A stretch of 64,000 bases of DNA from Thiobacillus sp. 0-1251 (GCA_001899305.1 MKWL01000021.1:124001-188000), one strand, 5' to 3'. Positions 38,835 to 49,800 are shown, numbered from the stretch's first letter. Program-made: numbers and translations. Notes: generated from the sequence alone by a model not told the origin.

Positions 38835-40067
38835 TTACCGAGTACCGGATGACAGGCCTTTCCCTCCGGAAAGAACCTCAGAACGAAACAACCGGAGGGA
38901 ACACAGGGCAGCCGTCAGTTCAACCGCCGCAAACATCCCCAATGCGGCCCCAAAACCGAAGCGCAGCACCTCTCCAAAGATCAGACTACCCAAACCAAAG
39001 CCAACGAACAGCGCGAATACGTTCAAACCCATGGCTTGTCCTGGCCGCTTGCCCCCGAGCGAAGTGACAATACCTGCGAAGAGTGGCTGGGTCATGTCGT
39101 AACCTAAGGACAGCAGCATCGCCACCGCCGGAGCGAGGATCAGAGGGAAATCCAAGAGCAGGGCCGCAGCGCCGAGAGTGCTGAGTCCCAGCCCGATCGG
39201 CAATAACCTGGCACGCCCCCACTTATCCGCCGCACGGCCAATCAACGGTCCGAAGAGGAATCCGGGGACGCCGTATCCGAGCAACGCGAGGCCGATGCCG
39301 ACCGGCCCGAGACCGTAGCGCCGTTCGAGATACACGCCGAGCCAAGTGAAGACGCCAGAGTGGAACATCGAGTTGACAAAAACATAGCCATACGTGCGCC
39401 GCCCCCTTGGGGTGCCGAGCAGGCCCAGGTAGCCCCGAAAGAGGTCTCCGAGCGTGCCACCCACCGGCTGTATCGCAGTGGCAATGATGCGGCGATAGGG
39501 CAGAAACAGCAGCAGGACATTTCCTCCAGCCGCTCCGACCAGCAGGAAAAGTCCTTGCCAGCCGATGAAGGGAACCAACATGGCGCCCAACGGCGAGCCA
39601 AACGCCATCCCCCCAGCCATCGCGCCAAACAGCCAGCCAAGCGGGCGGCCTCGCTGCTCGTAGGGAAACAGCTTGCCGACGAGCACGAGTGCAAGCGGCA
39701 CCACACCGCTGGCGCCCAGGCCCGTCAAAACGCGCCACAACGCAATCTGTTCGATGGATGTGGCTGTCGCCGTCAAAGCCGTGAGCGCCGCGAACGCCGT
39801 CAGGGATGCGAACATGACGCGCTGAACGCCAAGCCGATCCGCCAAAAGGCCAAAGATCAACGTCGCGATCCCATATGGAATCAGGTAGGCCGGTACAACC
39901 AGACCGACCGTTTGCACCGAGATCCCGAAAGCGTTCGAGAGTGCCGGAATGATCGGCGCGACCATGTAGGCCTGGAAAAAAATGATAAAGGTGGCGGCCG
40001 CGAGCATTCGAAGCAAGCGCTCCCGCTCGCGATGATCAGGGGTGTCCGCGACGGCATCATGCGTCAT
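38835..40067 (-). CDS. MFS transporter of the metal/redox operon
   Basis: 410 residues with about twelve membrane helices. The MFS loop motif GLLADRLGVQRVMFASL (after TM2) and GYGVPGFLFGPLIGRAADKWGRARLL (after TM8) are clear. It resembles drug/metabolite proton antiporters of the Bcr/CflA-like group. It follows the CcdA-like gene by 36 bp in the same operon, so it may export a product of that pathway; the substrate is unknown. Confidence 0.86.
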   Translation of the reverse strand: MTHDAVADTPDHRERERLLRMLAAATFIIFFQAYMVAPIIPALSNAFGISVQTVGLVVPAYLIPYGIATLIFGLLADRLGVQRVMFASLTAFAALTALTATATSIEQIALWRVLTGLGASGVVPLALVLVGKLFPYEQRGRPLGWLFGAMAGGMAFGSPLGAMLVPFIGWQGLFLLVGAAGGNVLLLFLPYRRIIATAIQPVGGTLGDLFRGYLGLLGTPRGRRTYGYVFVNSMFHSGVFTWLGVYLERRYGLGPVGIGLALLGYGVPGFLFGPLIGRAADKWGRARLLPIGLGLSTLGAAALLLDFPLILAPAVAMLLSLGYDMTQPLFAGIVTSLGGKRPGQAMGLNVFALFVGFGLGSLIFGEVLRFGFGAALGMFAAVELTAALCSLRLFRSEVLSGGKGLSSGTR

Positions 40068-40103
40068 GTTGATTCTCCGTTGAGTCAGCCAATAGATCTG
40101 GGT

Positions 40104-40799
40104 CTAAATCGCCAGCTCTGGAATAACAATGAAATACGCATTCAGCATGTACAGACCGGTAAGAATCAGCGTGACTGCTCCGGCCACCTCGAATGCCTTC
40201 TGGTAACGCTGAAGCTTCGAAAGGCTCTCCAACCAGCCCACCGCCGCGGCGCCCAGGATAACGGGGACCGCGCGCCCCATCGCAAACGCAAACAGGAGCG
40301 TTGCGCCGAACAGGGGCGAGCCGATCCCGGTCGCGATGCCGAGCAGTATCACGAGCACGGGCGTACAAAACGGGCAGACCGCGACGGCGAAGGATGCGCC
40401 CAGTACAACTGCCCCCCAGCCGCTGCCCGCGCGTTTTCCGCGAAGCGAAACCGATGGAAGCGGCAACTTGATCCACCCAGGCCACATCAGGCCCAGCAGA
40501 ATCAGTGCGGGTCCCAGCACGAGCCCCCATTCTCGGCTGACCAATTGCGCTACCCAATGTCCGCCGAAGCCGGCAATCAGCCCCAACAGCGTCTGGATGA
40601 TCACCATACCCAGAACGAAAAGGCCGCCATACAAGGTTGCTGTTCTCGGCTCGCGCGCCTTCGTCACGTACGCGAGCGACACCGGAATGGAGGCCAGCGC
40701 GACCGGGTTGAACGTAAAAACAAACCCCAGCAGAAAGCCGACACCTAGGGATGCCAAGCCGGCTTGCTCGAGCGTAGTTCGCAATGCCTCAATATCCAT
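40104..40799 (-). CDS. CcdA/DsbD-beta-like membrane thiol protein
   Basis: 231 residues, six to seven membrane segments, with the internal pseudo-repeat of CcdA/DsbD. The second half has the cysteine pair AVAVCPFCTPVLVILLG. The position where CcdA usually has its first cysteine reads FTFNPVALASIPVS instead, so the standard one-cysteine-per-repeat pair is absent. CcdA proteins carry electrons from cytoplasmic thioredoxin across the membrane. Here the next gene upstream encodes a CxxC thioredoxin-fold protein, a natural partner. Membership of the family is fairly sure; activity with this cysteine arrangement is uncertain. Confidence 0.8.
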   Translation of the reverse strand: MDIEALRTTLEQAGLASLGVGFLLGFVFTFNPVALASIPVSLAYVTKAREPRTATLYGGLFVLGMVIIQTLLGLIAGFGGHWVAQLVSREWGLVLGPALILLGLMWPGWIKLPLPSVSLRGKRAGSGWGAVVLGASFAVAVCPFCTPVLVILLGIATGIGSPLFGATLLFAFAMGRAVPVILGAAAVGWLESLSKLQRYQKAFEVAGAVTLILTGLYMLNAYFIVIPELAI

Positions 40800-40882
40800 T
40801 TAGCGCCTCCAGGACGTGTTTCATCTTCATACTGCCTCGATGAGGCATTGATCTAACGCGATATCGATGCCAGGTCGGCGAT

Positions 40883-41155
40883 TCACATCCGTTCTCGTTC
40901 AAGCCGCCGCTCCAATTCCTCGCGAAGCTTTGCGGCACTCGGCAGCCTTGGGAACACTAGTTCGCCGTCGATCGCGATCGACGGCGGGGTTAACACGCCG
41001 AGCTCCACGGCGTAATCCAGTTCGTTCAGCAGGCTCACGTCGCGCCAGGTCACTCGGTGTGCGCCGAACGCCTGGGCGATGGCTTTCAAGCTATCCCGGG
41101 TGTGATCGCAGTTGCTGCAGCCTGGCGTCGAAAACACTTCAATCTTGATACTCAT
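40883..41155 (-). CDS. Thioredoxin-fold CxxC protein
   Basis: A 90-residue single-domain thioredoxin/glutaredoxin-fold protein with C13-S-N-C16 in FSTPGCSNCDHTRDSLK and the cis-proline loop VLTPPSIAIDGE. No signal peptide is present, so it is cytoplasmic, like small redox proteins that serve arsenate, mercury or copper systems. It lies 15 bp after the ZntR-like regulator stop and is in the same operon as the CcdA-like gene. It could reduce the CcdA-like protein or a metal(loid) compound; that is inference. Confidence 0.83.
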   Translation of the reverse strand: MSIKIEVFSTPGCSNCDHTRDSLKAIAQAFGAHRVTWRDVSLLNELDYAVELGVLTPPSIAIDGELVFPRLPSAAKLREELERRLERERM

Positions 41156-41170
41156 TGCTCGCGTCCTAAG

Positions 41171-41725
41171 TTAGTGTGGTTCGCGTTGCTGGCTTGCCAT
41201 GCTGGACTCCAGCGCCTCCAGAATGGGGCAGTCATCCAACGGCTTGTCTTCGTCCGTACAGATCTCGATCAGCTCGCTTAACGCTTGTGACATCGCTTTC
41301 ATCGTCTTGATCTTCTGTTCGAGCTGCAGCTTCTTTCGGATCGCCAGACTGCGTACATCGCTGCAGCACGAGCGGTCGTCGGCCTTCAGCTCAAGCAGTT
41401 GGCGGATTTCCGATAGCGTCATGCCGCAGTGCTGGGCGTGTTTGATGAAGTCCAGCCGACGTACCGCGTCTTGGCCGTAAAGCCGATAGCCCGCTTCGGT
41501 TTTTCTGGTGGGTCTCAACAAGCTTTCGTCCTCGTAATATCGGAGGGTGTCGGTGCTGATCTCTGCATGTTTCGCGAGCTTCCCGATCGTCATCCAGGTA
41601 CCGTCCCGAGCCGCCTTATCAAGCGGAGCCGTCCGGTGCCGGCGCCCTGGCGCACGATTTTCGTCTTGAGGTGCCTTGCCGGCACCAGCGGGGTGTCCTT
41701 GGTTTGGCTTGTTTGTTGATTGCAC
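41171..41725 (-). CDS. MerR-family metal regulator, ZntR/CadR-like, with N-terminal extension
   Basis: 184 residues starting at a GTG (41725) with a GGAGG ribosome-binding site eight bases before it. Residues 45-110 are the MerR winged helix (MTIGKLAKHAEISTDTLRYYEDESLL). The effector region has cysteines 120/121 (DDRSCCSDV), 156 (EICTDED) and 166 (DDCPILEAL), in the pattern of ZntR-type sensors of Zn(II), Cd(II) or Pb(II). Residues 1-44 are a basic, proline-rich extension not usual in the family; the internal ATG at 41593 would give the standard length. The matching promoter lies at 44,719-44,750. Confidence 0.85.
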   Translation of the reverse strand: MQSTNKPNQGHPAGAGKAPQDENRAPGRRHRTAPLDKAARDGTWMTIGKLAKHAEISTDTLRYYEDESLLRPTRKTEAGYRLYGQDAVRRLDFIKHAQHCGMTLSEIRQLLELKADDRSCCSDVRSLAIRKKLQLEQKIKTMKAMSQALSELIEICTDEDKPLDDCPILEALESSMASQQREPH

Positions 41726-41799
41726 GATTTTTCCTCCATTGAGTATCTGGCTTAAGGTTCCATCCGGCATGCCGGCTCGCGGTACGACCCAGGCCCGTA

Positions 41800-42048
41800 T
41801 CAATTGCCGGGCCTGGAAGTCGGACTGACGACTCTTGTCTGGTAACCGGCTTCACCCAGGCGTTCCGCAATGACGGCGGCTTCTACCGCCGCCGTGTCAA
41901 ACAGTACCTCGATACGCTGGTCAAGCGCCTGTGCACGGACCTGCCGCACGCCCAGCAGAGGTGTGAGCAGTCGCGCGACGCGCTGTTCGCATTTCTCACA
42001 GTTGAGGTGCTGGTCGCCGATGACTTCGAATGTGACGGACTTGAACAT
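41800..42048 (-). CDS. Heavy-metal-associated (HMA) domain protein
   Basis: An 82-residue single ferredoxin-like HMA domain with the metal-binding pair C17EKC20 in HLNCEKCEQRVARLL. No signal peptide is seen, unlike MerP, so it is probably a cytoplasmic chaperone. It lies between the P-type ATPase and the ZntR-like regulator and would pass metal to the ATPase N-terminal domain. The metal is not determined by the sequence. Confidence 0.86.
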   Translation of the reverse strand: MFKSVTFEVIGDQHLNCEKCEQRVARLLTPLLGVRQVRAQALDQRIEVLFDTAAVEAAVIAERLGEAGYQTRVVSPTSRPGN

Positions 42049-42132
42049 AGCTAAGACCTTTCATGAATGACGTGGATGCTGATTGAGCGAGGGTCCTGGG
42101 CCGAAAGCAGGCCCAGGAGGCTCGACTTTCTC

Positions 42133-44589
42133 TCACGATGCGGTCGCTCTGGATGGCATCTGAGGCGCGTGCCCAACCGCCCGGATCGCCTCGAAGAAAT
42201 AGTCGCCACGGCCCCACAGGGAGTTGATGAAAATTGCCGTCACGCTTGCGGCCATCGCCACCATGCCCCATATCGGATAAATCAAGCCCGTGGCGGCCGC
42301 CGGAATCCCGATGCCATTGAACAGAAAGGCCAGCGAGACGTTCTGCACAATCTTCCGGTAGCTGTTGCGGCTGACCGCATAGGCCTCGAGTACCGCACCG
42401 AGCCGCTGGTTCAGGATGACCACGTCGGCTGATTCGATCGCGATGTCCGCACCACTGCCGAAGGCGATGCCGACGTCAGCTTGCATCAGAGCCGGCGCGT
42501 CGTTGATCCCGTCGCCGACCATCGCCACGCGTGCGTCCTGCTGCAACTGCCGGATCAAGACGGCTTTTCCGGCTGGCAGAACCCGCGCATGCACCTCTTC
42601 GATGCCGGCGGCATGGGCAAAATGGCGGGCCGCCTGCTCGTTATCGCCGGTGATCAGGCTGGTGCGGATGCCGAGCGCGTGCAGGCGGCGCACGGTATCG
42701 GCTGCGTCGGGCCGCAGCGCGTCGCCAAGTGCCAGCAGACCGAGCAGCACGCCATTGCGCGCCACGCCGATGACCGTCAGTCCGCGCCCTTCGAGTTCGG
42801 TGATGCGTGCGTCCTGAGCCGAGAGATCCACGGCTTCGGCCGCGAGAAACATCGGGCTGCCGACCATCAGCCGCGTCTCGCCCAGGCGGGCCCGGACGCC
42901 GTGACCCGCGACGGCCTGGAAACCCTCGACCTCGGCCAGTGCGATACCGCGCTTGAACGCCTCTTCCACCACTGCCCGAGCGAGCGGGTGTTCGGAAAAT
43001 ACCTCTACGGCTGCCGCGAGCGCGAGCAGTTCCTGTTCAGGGCAAGCCACGGCGACGACGGTCCGCAAGGCGGGGCGACCCTCGGTCAGCGTGCCGGTCT
43101 TGTCGAACACCACGCGGTTCACGCGCCGCAGGGCTTGAAAGGCCTCACCGGTGCGCATCAACACGCCGCGCTCGGCGGCTTCGCCCGCGCCCCGGACGAT
43201 GGACAGTGGGGCCGAGATCCCCACTGCGCAGGGATAGCCCATGACGAGCACGCTCAGGCCGGCAAACACCGCCCGCTGCAGATCGGGGGAGAACCCGACG
43301 AGAAGTGGGCCGAGGAGCCAGAAGAGGGTCGCGCCGGTCGCGGTAAGCAGCACGAGCGGGGTATAGACGCGCAGTACGCGGTCAACCAGGTGCAACAGGC
43401 CAGGTTTGAGAGCGCGGGCGTCCTCCACGCTGCGCACCACTTGCCTGAGAAAACTTTCTTCACCCACCACAGTGACGCGCACGAGGAGCGTGCCGTGGCC
43501 GTTCAAGGCGCCACTCACCACCCGGTCTCCAGCGCGCTTCTCGACGGGTAGTGGCTCGCCGGTGACAAGCGACTCGTCTACGTCCGATTCGCCCGACTCG
43601 ACCTGCCCGTCGACCGGTACTCGCCCACCCGGGCGGATGCGCACCATGTCACCGACGCGCACCTGTTCGAGCGGCACTTCTTGTTCTTGACCGTCCTTGA
43701 CAAGATACGCAACGTCAGGCTCAAGGTCCAGAAGCTTCTTGACCGCCTGCGAACTGCGAGTTTTGACTATTAGCGACAGCCATTCGGAAAAGATGTGATA
43801 GGTAAGCACCATCACAGTCACCGCGAAAAACGCCTCCGTTGGATAGCCCGGCAGGTGCAGTGTCAAGCCGATCGCCCCTCCGGCCAGCCCCGCGAATGCG
43901 CCGAACTCAACCAGCACATGCTGGTTCAGGATGCCGCGCCGCAGCGCCATGGCGGCCATCCGAACTATGTGCTGGCCGACCCCGAAAACGAGCATCAGCG
44001 CGAGCCCGCCGGTGAGCCACGAGACCGTCGCGCCGAACGTGCCACGCAGCTTGAAATAGTAGATGCCAGCGCCGAACACGGCGAGCAGAGTCGTGCCGGC
44101 CATCGCCCGTTTTAGCCCGTAACCGCGCAACACGACGAAGGCAAAGGCCACCAAGCTGGCGAGGGAAAACACGCACAGCAGGAACCACGCGCTGTCGACC
44201 GGGTAGCCGACCAAGCCCATTGAGGCAATGCTGGCCGCCAGGGCGATCACGAAGCGCCCGCGCTCGCGCACCAACGTGCGTTCTTCCTCATCATATGAAC
44301 GCAGCTTGCGCGGATCGGAGACCGTGTAGCCGATGTCCTTCAGCGTCTGGAGCAAGTCCTCGGCGCGTGCAACGCTCGGGTCGTACTCAATCAGCGCCTG
44401 TTCGTGGGTTAAGCTGACCGCGACCTTGTCGACACCAGGTCGCTTGCCCAGCGCCTTTTCGATCGTGCCCGTGCACAGCGAGCAGTGAAGCCCGCCGATG
44501 CGCGCGCGGATTCGCTGCCGGCCAGGCAGATTGGATGGCTCTTCGCTCCAGAAACGTGGAGCAGATTCAGCGGTCGTTGTGACAGTCAT
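42133..44589 (-). CDS. P1B-type heavy-metal ATPase with unusual YPC motif
   Basis: 818 residues. The N-terminal HMA domain has GGLHC36SLC39. An extended membrane region runs through residues 112-275. The actuator motif is TGEP (343-346), the TM6 metal site reads GYPCAVG (452-454 YPC), the phosphorylation motif is DKTGT (496-500), then SEHP (532-535) and GDGIND (692-697). YPC in place of the usual CPC, TPC, SPC or APC, together with extra N-terminal hydrophobic segments, sets it apart from ordinary CopA or ZntA. It heads the operon under a ZntR-type promoter, favouring a divalent soft metal such as Zn, Cd or Pb; this is inference. Confidence 0.9.
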   Translation of the reverse strand: MTVTTTAESAPRFWSEEPSNLPGRQRIRARIGGLHCSLCTGTIEKALGKRPGVDKVAVSLTHEQALIEYDPSVARAEDLLQTLKDIGYTVSDPRKLRSYDEEERTLVRERGRFVIALAASIASMGLVGYPVDSAWFLLCVFSLASLVAFAFVVLRGYGLKRAMAGTTLLAVFGAGIYYFKLRGTFGATVSWLTGGLALMLVFGVGQHIVRMAAMALRRGILNQHVLVEFGAFAGLAGGAIGLTLHLPGYPTEAFFAVTVMVLTYHIFSEWLSLIVKTRSSQAVKKLLDLEPDVAYLVKDGQEQEVPLEQVRVGDMVRIRPGGRVPVDGQVESGESDVDESLVTGEPLPVEKRAGDRVVSGALNGHGTLLVRVTVVGEESFLRQVVRSVEDARALKPGLLHLVDRVLRVYTPLVLLTATGATLFWLLGPLLVGFSPDLQRAVFAGLSVLVMGYPCAVGISAPLSIVRGAGEAAERGVLMRTGEAFQALRRVNRVVFDKTGTLTEGRPALRTVVAVACPEQELLALAAAVEVFSEHPLARAVVEEAFKRGIALAEVEGFQAVAGHGVRARLGETRLMVGSPMFLAAEAVDLSAQDARITELEGRGLTVIGVARNGVLLGLLALGDALRPDAADTVRRLHALGIRTSLITGDNEQAARHFAHAAGIEEVHARVLPAGKAVLIRQLQQDARVAMVGDGINDAPALMQADVGIAFGSGADIAIESADVVILNQRLGAVLEAYAVSRNSYRKIVQNVSLAFLFNGIGIPAAATGLIYPIWGMVAMAASVTAIFINSLWGRGDYFFEAIRAVGHAPQMPSRATAS

Positions 44590-44718
44590 GATGGCACCTT
44601 ATTAAGTGTTGGGCATCTTCGATGACACCCGAAGCCTGTGCGCGGCGCAGCCCACCCGCGTCTTCCTTTGGCCCGATCGGGGGGGCACGCCACAGTTGCT
44701 TGATGCCGCGATGTTTCA

Positions 44719-44750
44719 ATGATAAACCTTGGAGTAAACTCCAGAGTCAA
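44719..44750 (-). promoter_or_regulatory. ZntR/CadR-type promoter and operator of the ATPase operon
   Basis: On the - strand -35 TTGACT (44745-44750), a 20-bp spacer with the dyad CTGGAG-ttt-ACTCCAAG, then -10 TATCAT (44719-44724). The long spacer and dyad closely resemble the E. coli zntA promoter, which MerR-type regulators untwist when metal binds. The ATPase start is 130 bp downstream. Confidence 0.83.
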
Positions 44751-44816
44751 GAGAAACCGTGTAACAGTTTCGTAATGCAGTGGTGTAAACCGGCGGCTTA
44801 TTGCAGACGGCATTAG

Positions 44817-44845
44817 CGTCAGGCTGAGGTACGCTTCAACCTGAC
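44817..44845. other. Relic resolution site (res subsite I) of a Tn21/Tn501-type transposon
   Basis: GTCAGG (44818-44823) and CCTGAC (44840-44845) are inverted around a short centre. Sequence and place (directly after the urf2/DUF3330 frame of a mer module) match the crossover subsite of Tn21-group res. No tnpR follows; a different module starts instead. Confidence 0.65.
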
Positions 44846-45042
44846 AGAGTTGAGCCGCCAGCCGCAGGTGTGGTGTTGGATTCGGGCACGGCTTTGGCTC
44901 GGGCCTGAAAGCGTGCATAGCAATAAAGCCCACAGAAGTGCTCGACGTATTCGGCTCCTTCCGGAGTGAAGGCAGCATCAAGCGGAATTTCTTTGCAGCA
45001 CACGCAGCAGTTGATGGTGGTGGTGGGGTCGATGGCGCTCAT
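44836..45042 (-). CDS. DUF3330 cysteine-rich protein or domain
   Basis: 68 residues from the ATG at 45042, which has a GGAGGA ribosome-binding site about nine bases upstream. The sequence [20 protein letters not shown] and [16 protein letters not shown] has two cysteine pairs, a likely small zinc knuckle. It is the DUF3330 protein found after the EAL gene in Tn21/Tn501 mer modules. It is also in frame with the second half of the disrupted EAL gene, so it may originally have been that protein's C-terminal domain. Confidence 0.72.
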   Translation of the reverse strand: MSAIDPTTTINCCVCCKEIPLDAAFTPEGAEYVEHFCGLYCYARFQARAKAVPESNTTPAAGGSTLSG

Positions 45043-45827
45043 GGTGGTACTCCTCCAGCGGGTGGCGAAATCGCCGAACACCTCGGCCGGCAACGGCCTG
45101 GCGAACAGAAAGCCCTGTACTGCGTCGCAGCCTGCTTGGCGTAGCTGTGCGAGGCTGGCGGGTGTCTCCACGCCTTCGGCCACTACGTCCATACCCAGCC
45201 CATGCGCGAGCTGGATCACCGCGCGCACGATGGTCTGGTCGCGGGCGTCGTCGGCGAGCCGGGCGACGAACGGCTGATCGACCTTGAGCGTAGTAATCGG
45301 GCAGCACTTCAAAAGTTGCAGGCAGGAATAGCCCGTCCCGAAATCGTCGGCAGCGAAGCGCACGCCGATGGCGCGCAGCGCATCCAGGACAGGGAAAATC
45401 GCCGGATCGCCGAAGGCGGCCGATTCGGTCAGTCGATCTCCAGATACTCGGCGGGCAAGCCCGCATCCGCCAACACCCGTTGCACTTGGTCATTGAAATC
45501 TGGCCCCACCTGGCGGGCGGATACATTGACGGCCAGGCGGAACGGCCGCCATTGCAACGGCTGCCAGTCGTGCATCTGGCGACAGGCTTCGCGCAGCACC
45601 CATGCACCGATTTCCGGCATCAGGCCGGACGATTCCGCCACCGGTAGGAACTGGCCTGGCGGCAACAAGCCGAGACTCGGATGCCGCCAGCGCAACAGCG
45701 CTTCCGCGCCGGTAATCTCGCCGCTGCGCAGATCGACAATCGGCTGGTAGTGCAGCTCCAGCTGTCCACGCTCGGCGGCCTGTGCCAGTTGTGCCGTCGT
45801 CCATTCGGAGGGAGAGAAGGCGTTCAT
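44836..45827 (-). pseudogene. urf2-type EAL-domain gene broken by a one-base deletion
   Basis: The first part (45429-45827) encodes the start of an EAL phosphodiesterase domain (ELHYQPIVDL, EALLRW) and stops after YLEID. The second part, in another frame, continues [15 protein letters not shown] and ends [33 protein letters not shown]. Restoring one T on the + strand near 45433 (one A on the coding strand) would rejoin the frames as ...YLEIELTESAAF..., giving about 330 codons. EAL proteins here are carried passively in mer transposons; activity is presumably lost. Confidence 0.83.
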
Positions 45828-46060
45828 GCTCTTCCCTTAAACGCTCGCAGCACCCTCACCACAGACAGGATAAATAAGCCGGTCAGCGCGATGGCGGCAA
45901 TACCCCAGTGCTCCCCGATGAAAGCGCCGGCGGTCGTTCCGGCCAACACGGCGGCGAGAATGGGCAGATGGCAGGGGCAGGTCAGCACTGCCAGCGCGCC
46001 CCACAGATAGCCGGCGAGCGGCTTGCGTGTCTCAACGGGAATACGCTCTGGACTGTTCAT
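45824..46060 (-). CDS. merE: Mercury transport protein MerE
   Basis: A 78-residue membrane protein with two helices and the vicinal cysteines [10 protein letters not shown] in the first, the MerE signature. It is a broad-range transporter of mercuric and methylmercury ions. It overlaps merD by four bases and the EAL pseudogene by four bases. Confidence 0.95.
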   Translation of the reverse strand: MNSPERIPVETRKPLAGYLWGALAVLTCPCHLPILAAVLAGTTAGAFIGEHWGIAAIALTGLFILSVVRVLRAFKGRA

Positions 46061-46422
46061 GGCGACACCTCCGCATCGCGCGCCAGCTCGTTTAGCTGAA
46101 AGGTCAACTGCGCGTCCAGGTCTGTTAACGCCTGACGCCGACGCTCCACGAGTCGGCGCAGGTCGGCAAGATGCGCCACTGCTTCATCGCCGTTTGCGGC
46201 ATCCAGAGCCCGGTATAGCCGCGTCAGCATGTCGAGGCCGATGCCTGCCTCAAAGGCGGCCCGCACGAAGCACAACCGCTGCAACGCCTCCGCATCGAAC
46301 AAGCCATAGCCGCCAGCGGTGCGCTCCACCGGCCGCAACAATCCACGCAGCATGTAGTCGCGCACCACATGCACACTCACCCCGGCATCATGGGCCAAAT
46401 GGGATACCGTGTAGGCGTTCAT
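46057..46422 (-). CDS. merD: Mercury resistance co-regulator MerD
   Basis: 121 residues, a MerR relative with the helix-turn-helix [28 protein letters not shown] but without the metal-binding cysteine set. MerD helps displace MerR from the mer operator once mercury is gone. The ATG at 46422 (MNAYTVSH) gives the family length; an upstream ATG at 46455 overlaps merA. Confidence 0.95.
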   Translation of the reverse strand: MNAYTVSHLAHDAGVSVHVVRDYMLRGLLRPVERTAGGYGLFDAEALQRLCFVRAAFEAGIGLDMLTRLYRALDAANGDEAVAHLADLRRLVERRRQALTDLDAQLTFQLNELARDAEVSP

Positions 46423-46439
46423 CGAGCACCTCCCTTTCC

Positions 46440-48586
<2,147 letters not shown>

Positions 48587-48609
48587 GATGTCGCTCCCGG
48601 TTCAGGGGC

Positions 48610-48885
48610 TCACTGCTTGACGCTGGACGGATAGCCCGCGTCTTCGGTCGCCTTGGTCAACTTCTGCACGCTGGTCTTGGCATCATCGAAGGTAACGACG
48701 GCTTCGCGCTTGTCGAAGTTCACGTCGGCCTTGCTCACGCCATCGACCTTGGAGAGCGCTTTCTTGACCGTGAGCGGACAGGCAGCGCAGGTCATGCCCG
48801 GCACCAACAGTTTGACGGTTTGGGTGGCGGCCCACACGGGGGCAACGACGGCGACGAGAGCGAGGGATGCAAACAATTTTTTCAT
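48610..48885 (-). CDS. merP: Periplasmic mercury-binding protein MerP
   Basis: 91 residues. The signal peptide MKKLFASLALVAVVAPVWA is cleaved before ATQTVKL; the mature HMA domain has GMTCAAC. It captures Hg(II) in the periplasm and passes it to MerT or MerC. Twelve bases follow merT. Confidence 0.97.
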   Translation of the reverse strand: MKKLFASLALVAVVAPVWAATQTVKLLVPGMTCAACPLTVKKALSKVDGVSKADVNFDKREAVVTFDDAKTSVQKLTKATEDAGYPSSVKQ

Positions 48886-48897
48886 GGTTATCTCCGG

Positions 48898-49248
48898 TTA
48901 GTAAAACAAGGGAAGGACATAGGGAAATCCGAGCGCAACCAGTACCAGCGCGGCCACGGTCCAGAAAATGAGCTTGTAGGCGCTGCGCACCTGCGGGACC
49001 GCGCACACCTCGCCCGGCTTGCAGGCGGTTGCCGGCCGAAAGATGCGCCGCCACGCGAAGAACAACGCCACCAGCGCCGCACCGATGAAAATCGGACGGT
49101 ACGGTTCCAGCACCGTCAGGTTGCCGATCCACGCGCCGCTGAATCCCAGGGCGATCAGAACCAGCGGCCCCAGGCAGCAGGTCGAAGCGAGAATGGCGGC
49201 CAGCCCGCCGGCGAAAAGAGCACCGCGCCCGTTTTGTGGTTCAGCCAT
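48898..49248 (-). CDS. merT: Mercury transport protein MerT
   Basis: 116 residues with three membrane helices. The first has the vicinal cysteines ASTCCLGP, and the cytoplasmic loop has ACKPGEVC. It is the first structural gene, 36 bp from the -10 box of the mer promoter. Confidence 0.97.
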   Translation of the reverse strand: MAEPQNGRGALFAGGLAAILASTCCLGPLVLIALGFSGAWIGNLTVLEPYRPIFIGAALVALFFAWRRIFRPATACKPGEVCAVPQVRSAYKLIFWTVAALVLVALGFPYVLPLFY

Positions 49249-49283
49249 GTGCTTGTCCTATCGAAAATGGAATGAATAGCGTA

Positions 49284-49314
49284 ACCTTACTTCCGTAGTC
49301 ATGTACGGAGTCAA
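49284..49314 (-). promoter_or_regulatory. mer promoter and MerR operator
   Basis: On the - strand -35 TTGACT (49309-49314), a 19-bp spacer with the dyad CCGTAC-atga-CTACGG, then -10 TAAGGT (49284-49289). This is the canonical mer operator layout, lying between divergent merT and merR and repressed/activated by MerR. Confidence 0.95.
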
Positions 49315-49319
49315 GCGGT

Positions 49320-49754
49320 ATGCAAACTATTTCTGAGAATCTGACCATTGGCGCTTTTGCCAAGGCGGCCGGGGTCAATGTGGAGACCATCCGGTTCTAT
49401 CAGCGCAAGGGACTGTTGCCTGAGCCGGACAAGCCCTATGGCAGCATTCACCGGTATGGCGAAGCCGACGTGACGCGGGTACGGTTTGTGAAATCAGCCC
49501 AGCGGCTGGGATTTAGCCTGGACGAAGTTGCCGAACTGCTCAGGTTGGACGATGGCACGCACTGTGATGAAGCCAGTCACCTGGCGGAGCACAAGCTCCA
49601 AGACGTACGCGAAAAGATGGCCGACCTGGTGCGCATGGAAACCGTGCTATCCGAGCTTGTGTCCGCCTGCCATGCACGTAAGGGGAACGTTTCCTGCCCG
49701 CTGATTGCGTCGCTCCAAGGGGAAAAAGAAATTTCAAACTCCGGGGCGGAGTAG
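49320..49754 (+). CDS. merR: Mercury-responsive regulator MerR
   Basis: 144 residues. The winged helix [29 protein letters not shown], the dimer helix, and the three mercury ligands ([22 protein letters not shown]; equivalents of C82, C117, C126) are present. It is divergent from merTPCADE and shares the operator, so it controls itself and the operon. Confidence 0.98.
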   Translation: MQTISENLTIGAFAKAAGVNVETIRFYQRKGLLPEPDKPYGSIHRYGEADVTRVRFVKSAQRLGFSLDEVAELLRLDDGTHCDEASHLAEHKLQDVREKMADLVRMETVLSELVSACHARKGNVSCPLIASLQGEKEISNSGAE

Positions 49755-49771
49755 TTGAGGAGCACGCGGGT

Positions 49772-49795
49772 CCTGGCGTGCTTTATTTCCCGTTT
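49772..49795 (-). repeat. Inner part of a Tn21-type terminal inverted repeat
   Basis: The - strand AAACGGGAAATAAAGCACGC lies where the transposon end beyond merR is expected, and differs from the inner Tn21 repeat (as I remember it) at about three of 24 positions. The outer 14 bases are missing and replaced by intron-like sequence. Confidence 0.65.
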
Positions 49796-49800
49796 GGAGA

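Noticed and set aside
44590-44816. Resolvase (tnpR) remnant beside the res site
   Set aside because: Both strands were read for serine-recombinase motifs; none was seen, only the ATPase promoter region.
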